A stretch of DNA of 64,000 bases from an uncultured Phascolarctobacterium sp. (GCA_947629685.1 CANREP010000001.1:1-64000), one strand, 5' to 3'; counted from the first letter of the stretch, positions 25,635 through 35,873 are shown. Made by a program: numbers and translations. The notes: generated by a model from the letters alone, not told the origin.

Positions 25635-26177
25635 TTATTTGATGTTCTTACCAAGCTCATACGCCTGCTGCAGCGCCAGATGCCCCTTGACGTCGCCGAC
25701 GCCGGTCACGCCGCCGGCAAAAACTACGCCCGCAAGGCGCGCGTGCTCATAACAGTCAATCCAGCCCTGGATAGCTTTCACTGCTCCTTCCGGCGTATAA
25801 GCTTCATTTTCTGCCGCCGCAAACAGCACATAAACATCGCGGAAAGCATATACCGCCGTAAACAGCGGGTTAGTCCTGTCTAAGAAAGTTTTGAGTTGTC
25901 CACAGATGCTGTAATAATAAACCGGCGATGCAAAAGCTACAGCATCAGCCTGCTGCAGCACGGGCAGCAGCTCTGCCATATCGTCTGTAATAACGCAGCG
26001 GCCTGTTGCCTGACACGCCAGACAGCCGCGGCAGAATTTCAGGTCTTTATCTGCAAGCTCAATATACTGCACCTCATGTCCGCCTGCCTGCGCGCCCTTA
26101 CTGAAAGCCTGCGCCAACGCAGCAGAATTCCCCTGCTTACGCGGACTGGCAGCAATAACGACAATCTTTTTACCCAT
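25635..26177 (-). CDS. Flavodoxin-family NAD(P)H-dependent oxidoreductase
   Basis: A 180-residue FMN protein of the NADPH-dependent FMN reductase/iron-sulfur flavoprotein type. The FMN phosphate loop is SPRKQGNSAAL. CRGCLACQATGRC follows at about residue 48, as in flavoproteins with a cysteine pair, then FASPVYYYSICGQLKTFLDR. Its electron partner is unknown. It stands alone between terminators and has CAAGATGGG immediately before the ATG, with GGAGGAG slightly further up. Confidence 0.86.
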   Translation of the reverse strand: MGKKIVVIAASPRKQGNSAALAQAFSKGAQAGGHEVQYIELADKDLKFCRGCLACQATGRCVITDDMAELLPVLQQADAVAFASPVYYYSICGQLKTFLDRTNPLFTAVYAFRDVYVLFAAAENEAYTPEGAVKAIQGWIDCYEHARLAGVVFAGGVTGVGDVKGHLALQQAYELGKNIK

Positions 26178-26320
26178 CTTGTTCTCCTCCTCAGCCGGAC
26201 ATTTGGCAGAATACAGCCGCCCGGCAGCTTTGTTTCTGTCTTTATTGTACTGCCTCCGGATAAATTCAGCAAATACTTATCTTTTATTACGCAGTATGCC
26301 TGCCAGGCATGAAAATTACT

Positions 26321-26353
26321 GAAATAAAAAGCACGCATAGCGTGCTTTTTATT
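26321..26353. terminator. Terminator after the acyltransferase-like gene
   Basis: AAATAAAAAGCACGC / GCGTGCTTTTTATTT is a perfect inverted repeat abutting the stop codon of the minus-strand gene. The 26178-26320 stretch shows nothing else. Confidence 0.82.
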
Positions 26354-27106
26354 TCAATAGCCAAACATCACTCTGCACACTCCCAGCAGCAGCGGCTGAT
26401 GCAGAAGATAAATCAGGAGGCTGTGCCTGCCGGGCAGCGTCAAAAGCTGCACGTCACCATATTTTAACCAATGCAGCTTACCTGCGCGTTCCAGCCAGGC
26501 ATAAAGAAACCAGCCGCCCAGAAAGACGAAGATATGTGGCAAAAGCGGCACATAATCAGCCGAAGCAAAGGTACTGCCGTGAAAGCCCAGGATTGCCAGC
26601 CTGTCATCGTACAGCGCCTGCGGCCACTGCCATAATCTTTCTCCCGCTATTTCCACCCAGCCGCTGCCGACGTCCTGCGTACATAAATACCCCAAAACGC
26701 AGAAGATCAGCCCGCCTGCCGGCGTAATCCTGCCAAGCAGCGGACGCAGCAGCCAGCCTATGAGCATTGCGCAACCAAAAAAAGTCAGAATACCGTAATA
26801 AATAGCCTCGCTCGGCAGCAGCCAATGGGTAGCCAGCGTAATTGCCAGGCCTAACGCACTAAGTTCCAGACCATGCCGCAGCGTATGCCTGCCCATATGC
26901 AGCGCCATTCCCGCCAGCAGCAAGAACAGGCTGCAGCCGGTACGCTGCCAGAGATTGACAGCCAATAAATCCGGCCACTCGGGCATAATATCATAAATCA
27001 CATATATATCGTATAAAAAATGATAGATAACAACGTTGATAATGGCAAAGCCGCGCAGCGCATCCAGCAGCGGCAGCCTGCCGGCAGCCTTTTCTTCCAT
27101 CTGCAT
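26354..27106 (-). CDS. HGSNAT/DUF1624-like membrane protein
   Basis: A 250-residue protein with about seven to eight helices. The first helix carries LLDALRGFAIINVVIYHFLYD, the DxxRG-type start of the heparan-alpha-glucosaminide acetyltransferase-like catalytic domain. Later parts include FLGGWFLYAW and LPGRHSLLIYLLHQPLLLG. Such proteins may move acyl groups across the membrane; the substrate here is unknown. The start could be GTG 27109, ATG 27106 or ATG 27100. It lies just downstream of the MATE gene and ends at a terminator, so it closes the uup-MATE operon. Confidence 0.82.
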   Translation of the reverse strand: MQMEEKAAGRLPLLDALRGFAIINVVIYHFLYDIYVIYDIMPEWPDLLAVNLWQRTGCSLFLLLAGMALHMGRHTLRHGLELSALGLAITLATHWLLPSEAIYYGILTFFGCAMLIGWLLRPLLGRITPAGGLIFCVLGYLCTQDVGSGWVEIAGERLWQWPQALYDDRLAILGFHGSTFASADYVPLLPHIFVFLGGWFLYAWLERAGKLHWLKYGDVQLLTLPGRHSLLIYLLHQPLLLGVCRVMFGY

Positions 27107-27118
27107 CACCCGCCGCTT

Positions 27119-28474
27119 CTATGCAGTACGCCGCAGTTTTTTCTGCAGCCACAGCAGACGGCAGCTCAAGAAAGCCGCACTGAACGCTACCCCGATAACA
27201 AGGCTCTGCCAGTAAGCAAAAGGCCCATACCCCAGCACGAAATCAAAAAAGATACCAAACGGCAAACAAATACCCCAGTAGGCGAGCATTCCCGACCAGA
27301 AAGTCGCGTTCACGTCTTTATAACCGCGCAGCACGCCTTGGATAGGCGCCGCCACCGCGTCAAAAAACTGCCACAGCACCGCATAAAGCAGAAAATGCAC
27401 CGTCAACGACAGAATCTCTGCATTAATGCTGTAAATCTGGGCAATCAATCGGCGGTTAAAATATTCACCAAAAATATAAACAAAAGCGCACAGCAGGCTC
27501 AGCTCCAGTCCCAGCACCGTATAATCCCGGGCCGACTGCCATCTTTTCGCTCCGGCCTCCACGCCGATGACGATGGTCAGTGCCAGCGAAAAGCTCAATG
27601 GCACCATATAAATCAGCGAAGAAAAATTCAGCGCCGCCTGGTGCGCCGCAATCACGTTAGTACCGAACTTAGCTACAAAAAGCGCTACCACGCCGAAGAT
27701 ACTGGACTCCATAAAAATGGACACGCCCATGGGAATACCGATAGTAAGATATTCCCGCACTCTTTCCCGCTGCGGACGGATCAGCCCCAGCACCTGATAG
27801 GCACTGAACGCGCCCACCTTTTTCAGCGTCAGCGCAAACATGCCTAACAGCAGCCAGAAGGTGATGCCCGTAGCCACACCGGCGCCGATGCCGCCCAATC
27901 GCGGCAGTCCCAGCTTGCCGAAGATAAGCACATAGTTCAGCGCCGCATTGATGGGCAGCGCCAGCATATAAATCTTCATGGTCAGCCCCGTGTACCCCAA
28001 GGTATCTACCAAACAGCGCAGCGGCGTTACCAGGAAAAAGGGGAGCACGCCGAAGCCTATGCCCGCCATATACCAGATAGCGACGTGATAGACCTCCGGC
28101 GCCAGTCCCATGTGCGTTAAAAGCAGCGGCAATCCGATAATGCCGCCGATAATCACCAGCAAGGCAAAGGCCACAGCCAGCAGAAGTCCATGCCGCACCA
28201 CGACATTGATTTTATCCTTTTCACCTGCGCCCAAAAGATGCGCCACCAGCGGCATCCCCGCCATCAGCACGCCGTTGATGCCTGTCTGCACCGGCATCCA
28301 GATATTGCCGCCGATAGCGGTGCCCGCCAAATCGACAGCGCCGGCCTGCCCCGACATACTGGCGTCAAAAAAGTTCATACCGATAGTAGCAATCTGCGTG
28401 CCGATAATGGGCAGCATCACGCTGAGCAGCCGTTTCAGCCTGCCACGCTGACTGCTCTGTAATAGTTTCAGCAT
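27119..28474 (-). CDS. MATE family efflux transporter
   Basis: A 451-residue, 12-helix antiporter of the DinF/NorM superfamily. The N-terminal helices LLSVMLPIIGTQIATIGMNFFDASMSG and IWMPVQTGINGVLMAGMPLVAHLLGAGE are typical of the first MATE half. The second half starts near IPMGVSIFMESSIFGV. It exports organic cations or drugs using sodium or protons. GAGGAGGAAGA precedes the ATG, which lies inside the end of the uup gene (7-bp overlap), so the two are coupled. Confidence 0.94.
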   Translation of the reverse strand: MLKLLQSSQRGRLKRLLSVMLPIIGTQIATIGMNFFDASMSGQAGAVDLAGTAIGGNIWMPVQTGINGVLMAGMPLVAHLLGAGEKDKINVVVRHGLLLAVAFALLVIIGGIIGLPLLLTHMGLAPEVYHVAIWYMAGIGFGVLPFFLVTPLRCLVDTLGYTGLTMKIYMLALPINAALNYVLIFGKLGLPRLGGIGAGVATGITFWLLLGMFALTLKKVGAFSAYQVLGLIRPQRERVREYLTIGIPMGVSIFMESSIFGVVALFVAKFGTNVIAAHQAALNFSSLIYMVPLSFSLALTIVIGVEAGAKRWQSARDYTVLGLELSLLCAFVYIFGEYFNRRLIAQIYSINAEILSLTVHFLLYAVLWQFFDAVAAPIQGVLRGYKDVNATFWSGMLAYWGICLPFGIFFDFVLGYGPFAYWQSLVIGVAFSAAFLSCRLLWLQKKLRRTA

Positions 28475-30360
28475 TCTTCCTCCTCAGCAAGCTCCGACAA
28501 ATAAGCCCAGCGGTCTACCAGCGCATCTAATTTCTGCTGCGCCGCCTCCTGCTCTTTCGTCAGCTCGCCCAGCCGCACAAAATCGCTGCCGCAGCCGTTG
28601 ATTTCTGCTCCCAGCATCTTGAGCTCCGCTTCCGTGCGGGCGATTTCCTGGTCGATATTTTCCAGCTCCAGCCTTTCGCTGTAGGTCATTTTCTTTTTGG
28701 CATTTTTCGGCGCCGCTTCCTTTACTGCTGCCTCTTTGGGTTTTTCCGCCACCAGCTGCGTCGCTTCCTGCGCCAGCGTATTCTCGTAATCGCTGTAGCC
28801 GCCCACAAACTGACGCAGCGTACCACCCGGCTGCAGAGCAAAAATCTTATTGGCAAACCTGTCCAGAAAATAACGGTCATGGGAAACGGCAATCACCGCT
28901 CCCGCAAAGCTGTCCAGATAATCCTCCAAAACGGATAAAGTCGGAATATCAAGATCATTGGTCGGTTCATCCAGCAGCAGCACATTGGGCGCTGTCATCA
29001 GCACCCGCAGCAGATACAGACGGCGCTTTTCGCCGCCGCTCAGTTTATTGACCGGCACCCACTGCAGCTCCGACGGAAACAGGAAACGCTCCAGCATCTG
29101 CGCCGCGCTGATACGGCTGCCGTCGGCGGTTTCAATATAATTATTTGCTTCTTTGATATATTCCAGCACCTTCTGACTGCTGTCGGGAAATTCGCTGTGC
29201 TGGGAAAAATAGCCTATCTTAACGGTTTGCCCCACGGTAATGCTGCCGCCGGTAGGCGCAAGACGTCCGGCAATAATATCCATCAGCGTCGACTTGCCTG
29301 CGCCGTTAGGACCTACGATGCCTACCCTGTCGTTGCGCAGCAGGATATAGCTGAACTCCCTGATATAGTCAATACCGTTATAGACCATGCTCACCTTGTC
29401 CAGCTCGATAACAGTCTTGCCCAGACGGCTGGCCACCGAGGACATTTCCAGACTGGCTTCCGTCTGCACGTTCTTTACTTCTGCCTCAATCTGGGCAAAG
29501 CGTTCCACACGGTCTTTCTTCTTGGTGCGGCGCGCTTCCGCCCCGCGGCTGATCCATGCCAGCTCACGGCGATAGATGTTGCGCAGTTTTTGCGCCGCAG
29601 ACGCTTCGGCAATGCGGCGTTCTTCACGCTTCTGCAGAAACAGGCTGTAATTGCCCGTATAAAGATAGCCCTTGCCGTTGTCGATTTCCAACGTGCGGTT
29701 GACTACCCTGTCGAAGAAATAACGGTCGTGGGTAACCATGAGCAGCGCGCCTTTGCGTTTCAGCAGCTGCTGTTCCAGCCAGGCTACCGTCGCGTTATCC
29801 ATATGGTTGGTAGGCTCGTCTAAAATCAGCAAATCGGACGGACGCACCAGGACACCTGCCAAAGCCACGCGCTTACGCTGCCCGCCGCTGAGCTCGCCCA
29901 TCTTCTGCTGTAAATCAGTAATCCCCAGCTGCGTTAAAACTGCCTTGGCTTCGCTTTCCAGCTGCCAGGCGTACTTATTATCCATCTCCTGCTGCAGCTC
30001 CAGAAGCTGTTTCTGCCGCCTGTCATTTTCGGGCTCGGCAGCTACCGCCTCTACTGCCGTTTCATACCGGCGCAGCAGCGCCATAAGCGGCGAATCTCCT
30101 TTAAAAATCTGCTCCAAAACTGTCGCTTCCGCTTCAAAAGGCGGGTCCTGCGGCAGATATTCCAGTACCACGCCGCCCGGAACGGTCAGTTTACCGCCGC
30201 CGCTTTCGCCTGCCGCAATCATTTTCAGCAGCGTACTTTTACCCGTACCGTTGACGCCTATAACGCCTATCTTGTCGCCTTCTTCTATATTAAAGCTGAT
30301 ATTTTCAAACAAAACTCTGTCCCCATAACTGCGGGACATATTTTCTGCGCTTAAAATCAT
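28468..30360 (-). CDS. uup: ABC-F ATPase, Uup type
   Basis: A cytoplasmic ATPase of 630 residues with two nucleotide-binding domains and no membrane part. Walker A motifs are GVNGTGKST and GPNGAGKST, signature motifs LSGGQRKR and LSGGEKRR, and Walker B LLILDEPTNHMD and VLLLDEPTNDLD. The linker ELAWISRGAEARRTKKKDR and a C-terminal coiled coil from about residue 560 mark the Uup branch, which acts on ribosomes or branched DNA. It is first of an operon with MATE and the acyltransferase-like gene. Confidence 0.94.
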   Translation of the reverse strand: MILSAENMSRSYGDRVLFENISFNIEEGDKIGVIGVNGTGKSTLLKMIAAGESGGGKLTVPGGVVLEYLPQDPPFEAEATVLEQIFKGDSPLMALLRRYETAVEAVAAEPENDRRQKQLLELQQEMDNKYAWQLESEAKAVLTQLGITDLQQKMGELSGGQRKRVALAGVLVRPSDLLILDEPTNHMDNATVAWLEQQLLKRKGALLMVTHDRYFFDRVVNRTLEIDNGKGYLYTGNYSLFLQKREERRIAEASAAQKLRNIYRRELAWISRGAEARRTKKKDRVERFAQIEAEVKNVQTEASLEMSSVASRLGKTVIELDKVSMVYNGIDYIREFSYILLRNDRVGIVGPNGAGKSTLMDIIAGRLAPTGGSITVGQTVKIGYFSQHSEFPDSSQKVLEYIKEANNYIETADGSRISAAQMLERFLFPSELQWVPVNKLSGGEKRRLYLLRVLMTAPNVLLLDEPTNDLDIPTLSVLEDYLDSFAGAVIAVSHDRYFLDRFANKIFALQPGGTLRQFVGGYSDYENTLAQEATQLVAEKPKEAAVKEAAPKNAKKKMTYSERLELENIDQEIARTEAELKMLGAEINGCGSDFVRLGELTKEQEAAQQKLDALVDRWAYLSELAEEEEC

Positions 30361-30430
30361 AACAAAAAGCCTGCTTCCTTCATAGATATATTGTTTATTA
30401 TATCATATGAAATAAGCAGGCTTATTATTT
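30361..30430 (-). terminator. Long hairpin between the TM2 gene and uup
   Basis: AAGCCTGCTT and AAGCAGGCTT pair across about 40 nt, with an inner TTCATA/TATGAA extension, and TTTTTG follows on the minus strand. It probably ends the TM2 transcript while also spanning the uup promoter region. Confidence 0.65.
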
Positions 30431-30447
30431 TCTTTATATAACATTTT

Positions 30448-30837
30448 CTATACTAAAATGTTACCATTTTCATCAGCATTTTTTGTCAAAGCTAAAATTC
30501 CTTCTATAAAAGCAATCAACGCAGGAATAAATGTCCAGAAAAAAATCAAATATAAAACTCCCTGTAAAGTTTTTCCAGCATAAAATTTATGTACACCAAG
30601 TCCTCCTAACAGCAAAGCTAATAAACCATAAGTAGTTTTATTGACCAACTTTTTCCCATTAGTGCTTTCAAAAACGTTTTTTTTACTTATAATTATTTTA
30701 TCTTCTTTTTGGTACACTTCAACATTTGTGCCAACAACAGGAGCAAAATCTAATATTTCTTGAGGAACTTCTTTAAATGTTCCATTTTCCATTCCAACTG
30801 TAACTATTCCATTATCTACTCTAATTATCTTCGCCAT
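30448..30837 (-). CDS. TM2 domain membrane protein
   Basis: A 129-residue protein. A soluble N-terminal half of about 65 residues includes the beta-rich MAKIIRVDNGIVTVGMENGTF. The TM2 domain follows, with LLALLLGGLGVHKFYAGKT (conserved G-G-HxFY) and a second helix, FFWTFIPALIAFIEGILAL. TM2 proteins have no settled function. I chose the ATG at 30837, nine bases behind AGAGGTG, over the GTG at 30849. Codon use is AT-rich, unlike uup, and fits the AT-rich segment that starts here. Confidence 0.83.
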   Translation of the reverse strand: MAKIIRVDNGIVTVGMENGTFKEVPQEILDFAPVVGTNVEVYQKEDKIIISKKNVFESTNGKKLVNKTTYGLLALLLGGLGVHKFYAGKTLQGVLYLIFFWTFIPALIAFIEGILALTKNADENGNILV

Positions 30838-31596
30838 GATATCATACACCTCTTTTTAATATAATATCTTACAATAATTATACAGCACGCTTTAACTACT
30901 CGGCAAGATATCTCTCTTCAAAATATTTCTAAAGAACCTTTTCTTTTATACATCTGAGTTTGTCAACACATATGCGATATACTTATCAATCTATGTATAC
31001 AATAACAGTACATACTGGTCTCTGATATAATTACTAATTTTATATCACAATATTACATAATTTTCTCAATATATTTCCCTTATATTATCAACTATTGATA
31101 TTTTAGTACAAATATTACATAGTAGTTTCATCTTTATATTATATTTGAGAAAATTTATTATATACCATTAAATTTAATCATTTATGTGTAGATATAAAAC
31201 TGTACATGTTTTTAAAGAAAGATTGTTATCTAAATAACTATAAGTTTCGCAAATCACGTACATATCTTGATTTTCTTTATTGCAAAACAAACATTGTTTT
31301 AAGAACAGAGGCTATTTTTAACTACACGATATTTTCCCCACTACTGATTTAGAGTATTTTAAATTTTATTTCCCTAAAGGTGATACGTTCAAAGTGTATA
31401 CACTACATAGGGTAAATTTTTGCTATAGATTTTTAATATCATTAAATATCAGTGGCGGTAGTGTCAGGCGGGTCGCTTATTTATGAAACCAGCTTATATA
31501 GTATCATACTAAACTAGTTTAAATTACGCAAATTTACTCTATCGCATTACTGGTACCAAGTGTATCTACGCTAATAGATAAGTATACTCATAAAAA
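30838..31596. other. AT-rich stretch without a recognisable gene
   Basis: About 760 bp at clearly lower GC than the flanking housekeeping genes. The TM2 promoter lies at its left end. I see no ORF with a ribosome site, no RNA gene and no clean repeats. A short GC-richer island, GGCGGTAGTGTCAGGCGGGT near 31454, stands out but matches nothing I know. It could be remnant or regulatory DNA for the autotransporter island. Confidence 0.5.
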
Positions 31597-31632
31597 CATA
31601 AACCATAGCTTATTTTTAAGCTATGGTTTATG
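31597..31632. terminator. Perfect inverted repeat downstream of the autotransporter
   Basis: CATAAACCATAGCTTA / TAAGCTATGGTTTATG, a 16-bp stem with a 4-nt loop. It lies about 80 bp past the autotransporter stop; A/T-rich tails make it a likely bidirectional terminator. Confidence 0.65.
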
Positions 31633-31710
31633 CTTTACTCTATTTCTTTTATATTATTTCTACTCGACTATATGCTATATACTGTTTTAATCCAGTATAT
31701 TCTGCGACTA

Positions 31711-34700
31711 TTAGAAGCTCCAGGTCAGGTTTGCCATCCATTTATTGGCTTTGACGGTATCGCCTTTCTGGTATTCATAACCTAAGCCATAGGTTACGTT
31801 GGCTTTTTCAGCTTCTACTGCAAAACGGCTTACAAAGCTGCCGCTGTCTGCCGTGTCAAAGCCAAAGCCGTTAGCTGCACCATTCAGGCTGACAGTCTGA
31901 TTGGTATCTCTGTCGCCCATAGCCCATACATAGCCTGCTTCTACTACCGGACGGATAGTCCAGTCGCCTGCTTTGGTATCACAGCTGTAGGTTACGCCTA
32001 CAGGCAGCAGCCACAGGTTCTGCTCGTCAACATCGTAGTTCATACCGATGCTGTTGGTGTAGTTGCCGGTACCAAGGTGCATGTAACGCAGTCCTGCATA
32101 AGGTACAAACTGACCAATGCCTGCTTCTACTTTCTGCTCTGCTCTTACACCAATGCTGAATACATCGGTATCAGCGTCGGCAGTCAGCTTGTAACCGCTG
32201 TTGTTTTGAGTAATATCGCTGCTGCCATGCATGTAGGTAATATCGCCGATAACGGCGCTGTTACCATTGTCAATACGTCCGTATACGGATGCGCCATAGT
32301 ATTCGGCTTCATTTTTGGTGTAGGAGGCAAGGTTGCTGTTAGTTACATCGCCTTCAACATAGCTGAGGGCGATACCTGCTGTTGCTTTGCCTTTTTTGTA
32401 CAAATCGCTGCCCACTACGATGCCGTTGTACTGGAGGTCGTAGTCAGCATTCAAACCGCCCAGGCTAATGCCTTCGATGTTTTCTTTGTTATGTACATAA
32501 TGTGCCCAGATGTCTTTATCCTGGTCGCCATGGGTTGCAATAGAGAGATGGTCTGCTACCGCATCGGTCATAGCGTTGCTTACGCTGTAAGCAGCATGGT
32601 TTACGCCGCCCATTTCACCCATGTTTGCTGCGCTGTTGAAGGCTGCAACCTGAGCTGCTTTGGCAGCATTGGTTTTGCTGTTTGCTGCAGCGTTGAAGAA
32701 ATCAAAGGCTGCATTGCCTTCATTTTTATCAGCTAAAGTTTTATCAACAACGTCAGCAATTACTACTGTGCCTGCGCCGTAAACATTATCTACTTTATCA
32801 TAGCTTGCGGTAACGTCAAAAGCATTGTCAGCAGCAGTATCACCTGCAAATACTAACAGAGAGTTGTCGGAAATAATGTTGCCATCTGCCCAACCAGCAT
32901 CTGACCCGGCAATTACTTGATAGGTTTCACCTTTTTTAGCGTTGTCAATGTAGAGTTTAGCATTAGTATCAACCGTTACATTATTATCAGTTGCACCTGT
33001 AATTGCAGCAGTTGTATCATTAAACTGCGCACCGTCAATCATAGTTACAGAGTTAGCAGCTGCAGTAAAGGTTCCATTGTTATCAATGGTAGGCGCTGCT
33101 GTCAAAGTACCATCTGCTACTATTGCGCCATTTGTCAGATCTACGCTATCAGCAAGGTAAAGAGCTGCAGTAATATCTTGTTCACCCCAGGTAAGGCCTG
33201 TCTTAGCAAATACTTCCTGAGCTTCAGCAGTATTATCTACGCCAAAAGAAAGTACGGAGTTTTGGCCTACAGCATATTTACCGTCAAGCGTAGTACTCTT
33301 TTCTACAGCCATATTGGAAGCGTCAGAAATTACAGCATTGTCTTTCCAGGCAGGGTCAAGGAATACTGTTGCGCCATTTAAAGTAGCATTGCCTACTACA
33401 ACATTACCTGCTTTATCTTCGCTGCCAATGTTGATGACTGCGCCGTTTGCACCAGTTAAAGTAGCTGTATTTACAGCACCAGTAATAGTGTTAGTTGTGC
33501 TTGCAATTACAGTAACTTTTGCATTTAGCGCACCGCTTGCTGCGTCAAGATTACCGCCATTTAAGGTTACGCCATCAGTAATAGTAGTTTGTCCGTTGGT
33601 AGTTAAGTTACTGTCAGTATTAACAATTACGCTGCCAGTTAAGGTGTATTTAGTTTCGGAAGTTGCCAAAGCATTACCGATGGTGAAGGAGCCATTGTCC
33701 CCGCTATCGCCGATAGTCACATTAGCAGCTTCACCTGTAGTCTTTATAATCTCACCGCCCTGGCTGCCTCCCAATGTTACGTTCTTATCATTCTTGATGG
33801 TTACATTTGTGCCATCTCCCAAGTCAAGTTGGCCTGCACTGAAACCTTCTGAAACAGCCCCAGCACCAGTATCACCAACAACCAAATCACCATTTGCTAC
33901 AACAGTTACTTTATCGAGAGCAACATCACTACCAATAGCGGCAGCATCTTCAACACTGATTGTATTATCAGCTTCGCCTTCAGTAACCAAGTCGCCGGTC
34001 ATAACAATTTTTGTTTCACTGTCCGCCTGATATTCTTTTAAATTATTAACAGCAGAATTTAAATAATTCAGGCTATATTTCTCATCATTAAATTTTAAAG
34101 TACCGCCTTCATAACTGATAGCAGTATTTGTTACTCTACCGGACTCAGAGTTCAGAACAGTTTCATCATTAGTTACATCTACACCATGTTCAAAAATCTG
34201 GTCAGCTTTAGTTTCGATAATGCCATTATCTTTAAGAACTATGCCGCCTGTAACAATTTCAAAATTCTCAATATGTTCTGCGTCATACTTTTCATTAAGA
34301 TATGCATAGTTGTTGCCTTCCAGGCCAACTAAATATCTTAAGTTATCAGCCTTTAAAGTACCGCCGGTTATTTCAATGCGGCCAGCATCTTCCCCAGCAA
34401 GTTTAGCCGCCATAAAGTAGCCATACCCTGTACCATCAGTATCAACTTTATAAACAGTATCAGCATTGCCATTCAGAATAACTTTGCCGCCATTCCACGC
34501 AATGATGCCATCGTTAGTAGCAACATTACCGTTATTTACGGTAATTAAACTGCCAGCCCCTTGAGCATCCAAAGAAGAGTTAACTGCTGCATCATTGATA
34601 GTTACTTTACCACCCATTTCAGCCTGTACATCGGTATAGCCATCTACAACAGGTTTACCATCCACCATAACGATTGTATTATCATTATCATTTTCTTGCA

Positions 34701-35280
34701 CATACCAGTCAGCTTCATTTATACTGCCACCAGTAATTTCAATAAAGGATCCTTCTCCTTCACCATTAGTGCCTTCAGCCATAATATTCCCAGTAATATT
34801 GACATTATTAGCGATTAAACCACTGCCTTCGTTAACTCGGATATATTCCTGTGCATATTTATTACCACTTTCCTGATAATAATCTTTAGAAACAATACTG
34901 CCGCCATTAAAATTAGCTACACCACCATCAATTCTAACATCACCTGTTATTAAAGCGTTGTTAGTCGTTAAAGACAGCTTATCACCTGAATTCATATCAA
35001 TGCCACCAGAGATGTTGCCAGCATTTTTAAAAGTGACATCTGATTCGCCGCGAACTGTTAATTTTTCTATATTATATTCCCCATTAACAGTTACCTTAGC
35101 ACCGGATTGTTGGAATTCACCACTTACAATGACGTTTTTACCATTTAATTCTGTGCCAGTGATTTCTTTATCAGTATCAATAAAATAATCTTCTGCCGCT
35201 AAAACAGTACCGCATACGCCAAATACACTTGCGGCTAAAACAGTGCATAAAACCTTTCTTGACAAATCACTTTTCTTCAC
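31711..35280 (-). CDS. Large autotransporter adhesin-like outer-membrane protein
   Basis: A type V-secreted protein of 1189 residues. The signal peptide runs to about residue 29 (LCTVLAASVFGVCGTVLAA). A passenger of some 880 residues follows, built from short repeated beta-strand units rich in N, G, T and D (for example GGIVLKDNGIIETKADQI), typical of a beta-helix. The C-terminal autotransporter barrel starts near residue 920 and ends in LTWSF, the outer-membrane export signature. Few cysteines and no protease motif are visible, so adhesion or surface structure is the best guess. The GTG start follows AGAGGTTG. Base composition is more AT-rich than neighbours, and the barrel end is GC-richer than the passenger, suggesting passenger exchange. 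Confidence 0.9.
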   Translation of the reverse strand: MKKSDLSRKVLCTVLAASVFGVCGTVLAAEDYFIDTDKEITGTELNGKNVIVSGEFQQSGAKVTVNGEYNIEKLTVRGESDVTFKNAGNISGGIDMNSGDKLSLTTNNALITGDVRIDGGVANFNGGSIVSKDYYQESGNKYAQEYIRVNEGSGLIANNVNITGNIMAEGTNGEGEGSFIEITGGSINEADWYVQENDNDNTIVMVDGKPVVDGYTDVQAEMGGKVTINDAAVNSSLDAQGAGSLITVNNGNVATNDGIIAWNGGKVILNGNADTVYKVDTDGTGYGYFMAAKLAGEDAGRIEITGGTLKADNLRYLVGLEGNNYAYLNEKYDAEHIENFEIVTGGIVLKDNGIIETKADQIFEHGVDVTNDETVLNSESGRVTNTAISYEGGTLKFNDEKYSLNYLNSAVNNLKEYQADSETKIVMTGDLVTEGEADNTISVEDAAAIGSDVALDKVTVVANGDLVVGDTGAGAVSEGFSAGQLDLGDGTNVTIKNDKNVTLGGSQGGEIIKTTGEAANVTIGDSGDNGSFTIGNALATSETKYTLTGSVIVNTDSNLTTNGQTTITDGVTLNGGNLDAASGALNAKVTVIASTTNTITGAVNTATLTGANGAVINIGSEDKAGNVVVGNATLNGATVFLDPAWKDNAVISDASNMAVEKSTTLDGKYAVGQNSVLSFGVDNTAEAQEVFAKTGLTWGEQDITAALYLADSVDLTNGAIVADGTLTAAPTIDNNGTFTAAANSVTMIDGAQFNDTTAAITGATDNNVTVDTNAKLYIDNAKKGETYQVIAGSDAGWADGNIISDNSLLVFAGDTAADNAFDVTASYDKVDNVYGAGTVVIADVVDKTLADKNEGNAAFDFFNAAANSKTNAAKAAQVAAFNSAANMGEMGGVNHAAYSVSNAMTDAVADHLSIATHGDQDKDIWAHYVHNKENIEGISLGGLNADYDLQYNGIVVGSDLYKKGKATAGIALSYVEGDVTNSNLASYTKNEAEYYGASVYGRIDNGNSAVIGDITYMHGSSDITQNNSGYKLTADADTDVFSIGVRAEQKVEAGIGQFVPYAGLRYMHLGTGNYTNSIGMNYDVDEQNLWLLPVGVTYSCDTKAGDWTIRPVVEAGYVWAMGDRDTNQTVSLNGAANGFGFDTADSGSFVSRFAVEAEKANVTYGLGYEYQKGDTVKANKWMANLTWSF

Positions 35281-35386
35281 AAAATCAACCTCTTTCCAAA
35301 TTTTATTAATATTAAATTTTGAGATAGCATATGTTTTTTCTAATAATTTAAGTACGCATTATTTACAATGTAGTTAGGCTAAAACT

Positions 35387-35608
35387 TTACATTTCACAGA
35401 TTAAATCATTAACTTTTACTTCTAACGCATTAGCAATCTTAAACAAAGTCTCCATAGAATAACTATGTCCGTAGTTTCCTCTTTCAATCAAACTGAGATA
35501 ATTACTGCTTATTCCCACTATTTCTGAAAGCTGTGCTTGTGTATAACCTTTTTTCTTTCTGTAATATGCAATTTTTAGCCCTATTTCCTTATATTTAAGT
35601 GCGAACAA
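35387..35608 (-). CDS. Small XRE-family DNA-binding protein
   Basis: A 73-residue protein that is essentially one helix-turn-helix domain: IAYYRKKKGYTQAQLSEIVGISSNYLSLIERG. The start appears to be TTG at 35608, about ten bases after AGGGGTG. It lies upstream of the autotransporter in the same direction and could regulate it or be a remnant of a mobile element. The stretch 35609-35821 shows no gene. Confidence 0.8.
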   Translation of the reverse strand: MFALKYKEIGLKIAYYRKKKGYTQAQLSEIVGISSNYLSLIERGNYGHSYSMETLFKIANALEVKVNDLICEM

Positions 35609-35821
35609 AACATCACTTCACCCCTATGTAAAATTATCCCACAAAGAAAATATTAAACAACAAATATATACTTTGAATATTCGTATCTATACATTGAAAT
35701 AATCCAGTATTACTAATTACATATTGCTTTTCTAAATATTCATTACCACAAACCAGCCGTGGACAGCTTTATCAAGATAACTGAAAGCGGAATATTTTTC
35801 CATACTTCTATCTATAATTAT

Positions 35822-35860
35822 AAAAACGAGATAGCCAATTTTTGGCTATCTCGTTTTATT
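35822..35860. terminator. Terminator after the WYL regulator gene
   Basis: TAAAAACGAGATAGCCAA / TTGGCTATCTCGTTTTA is a strong inverted repeat just downstream of the WYL gene on the minus strand. Confidence 0.82.
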
Positions 35861-35873
35861 TGTACAAAATCTA

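Noticed and set aside
31454-31500. GC-richer island considered as a tRNA-like or transposase remnant
   Set aside because: No cloverleaf, no terminal repeats and no readable protein match.
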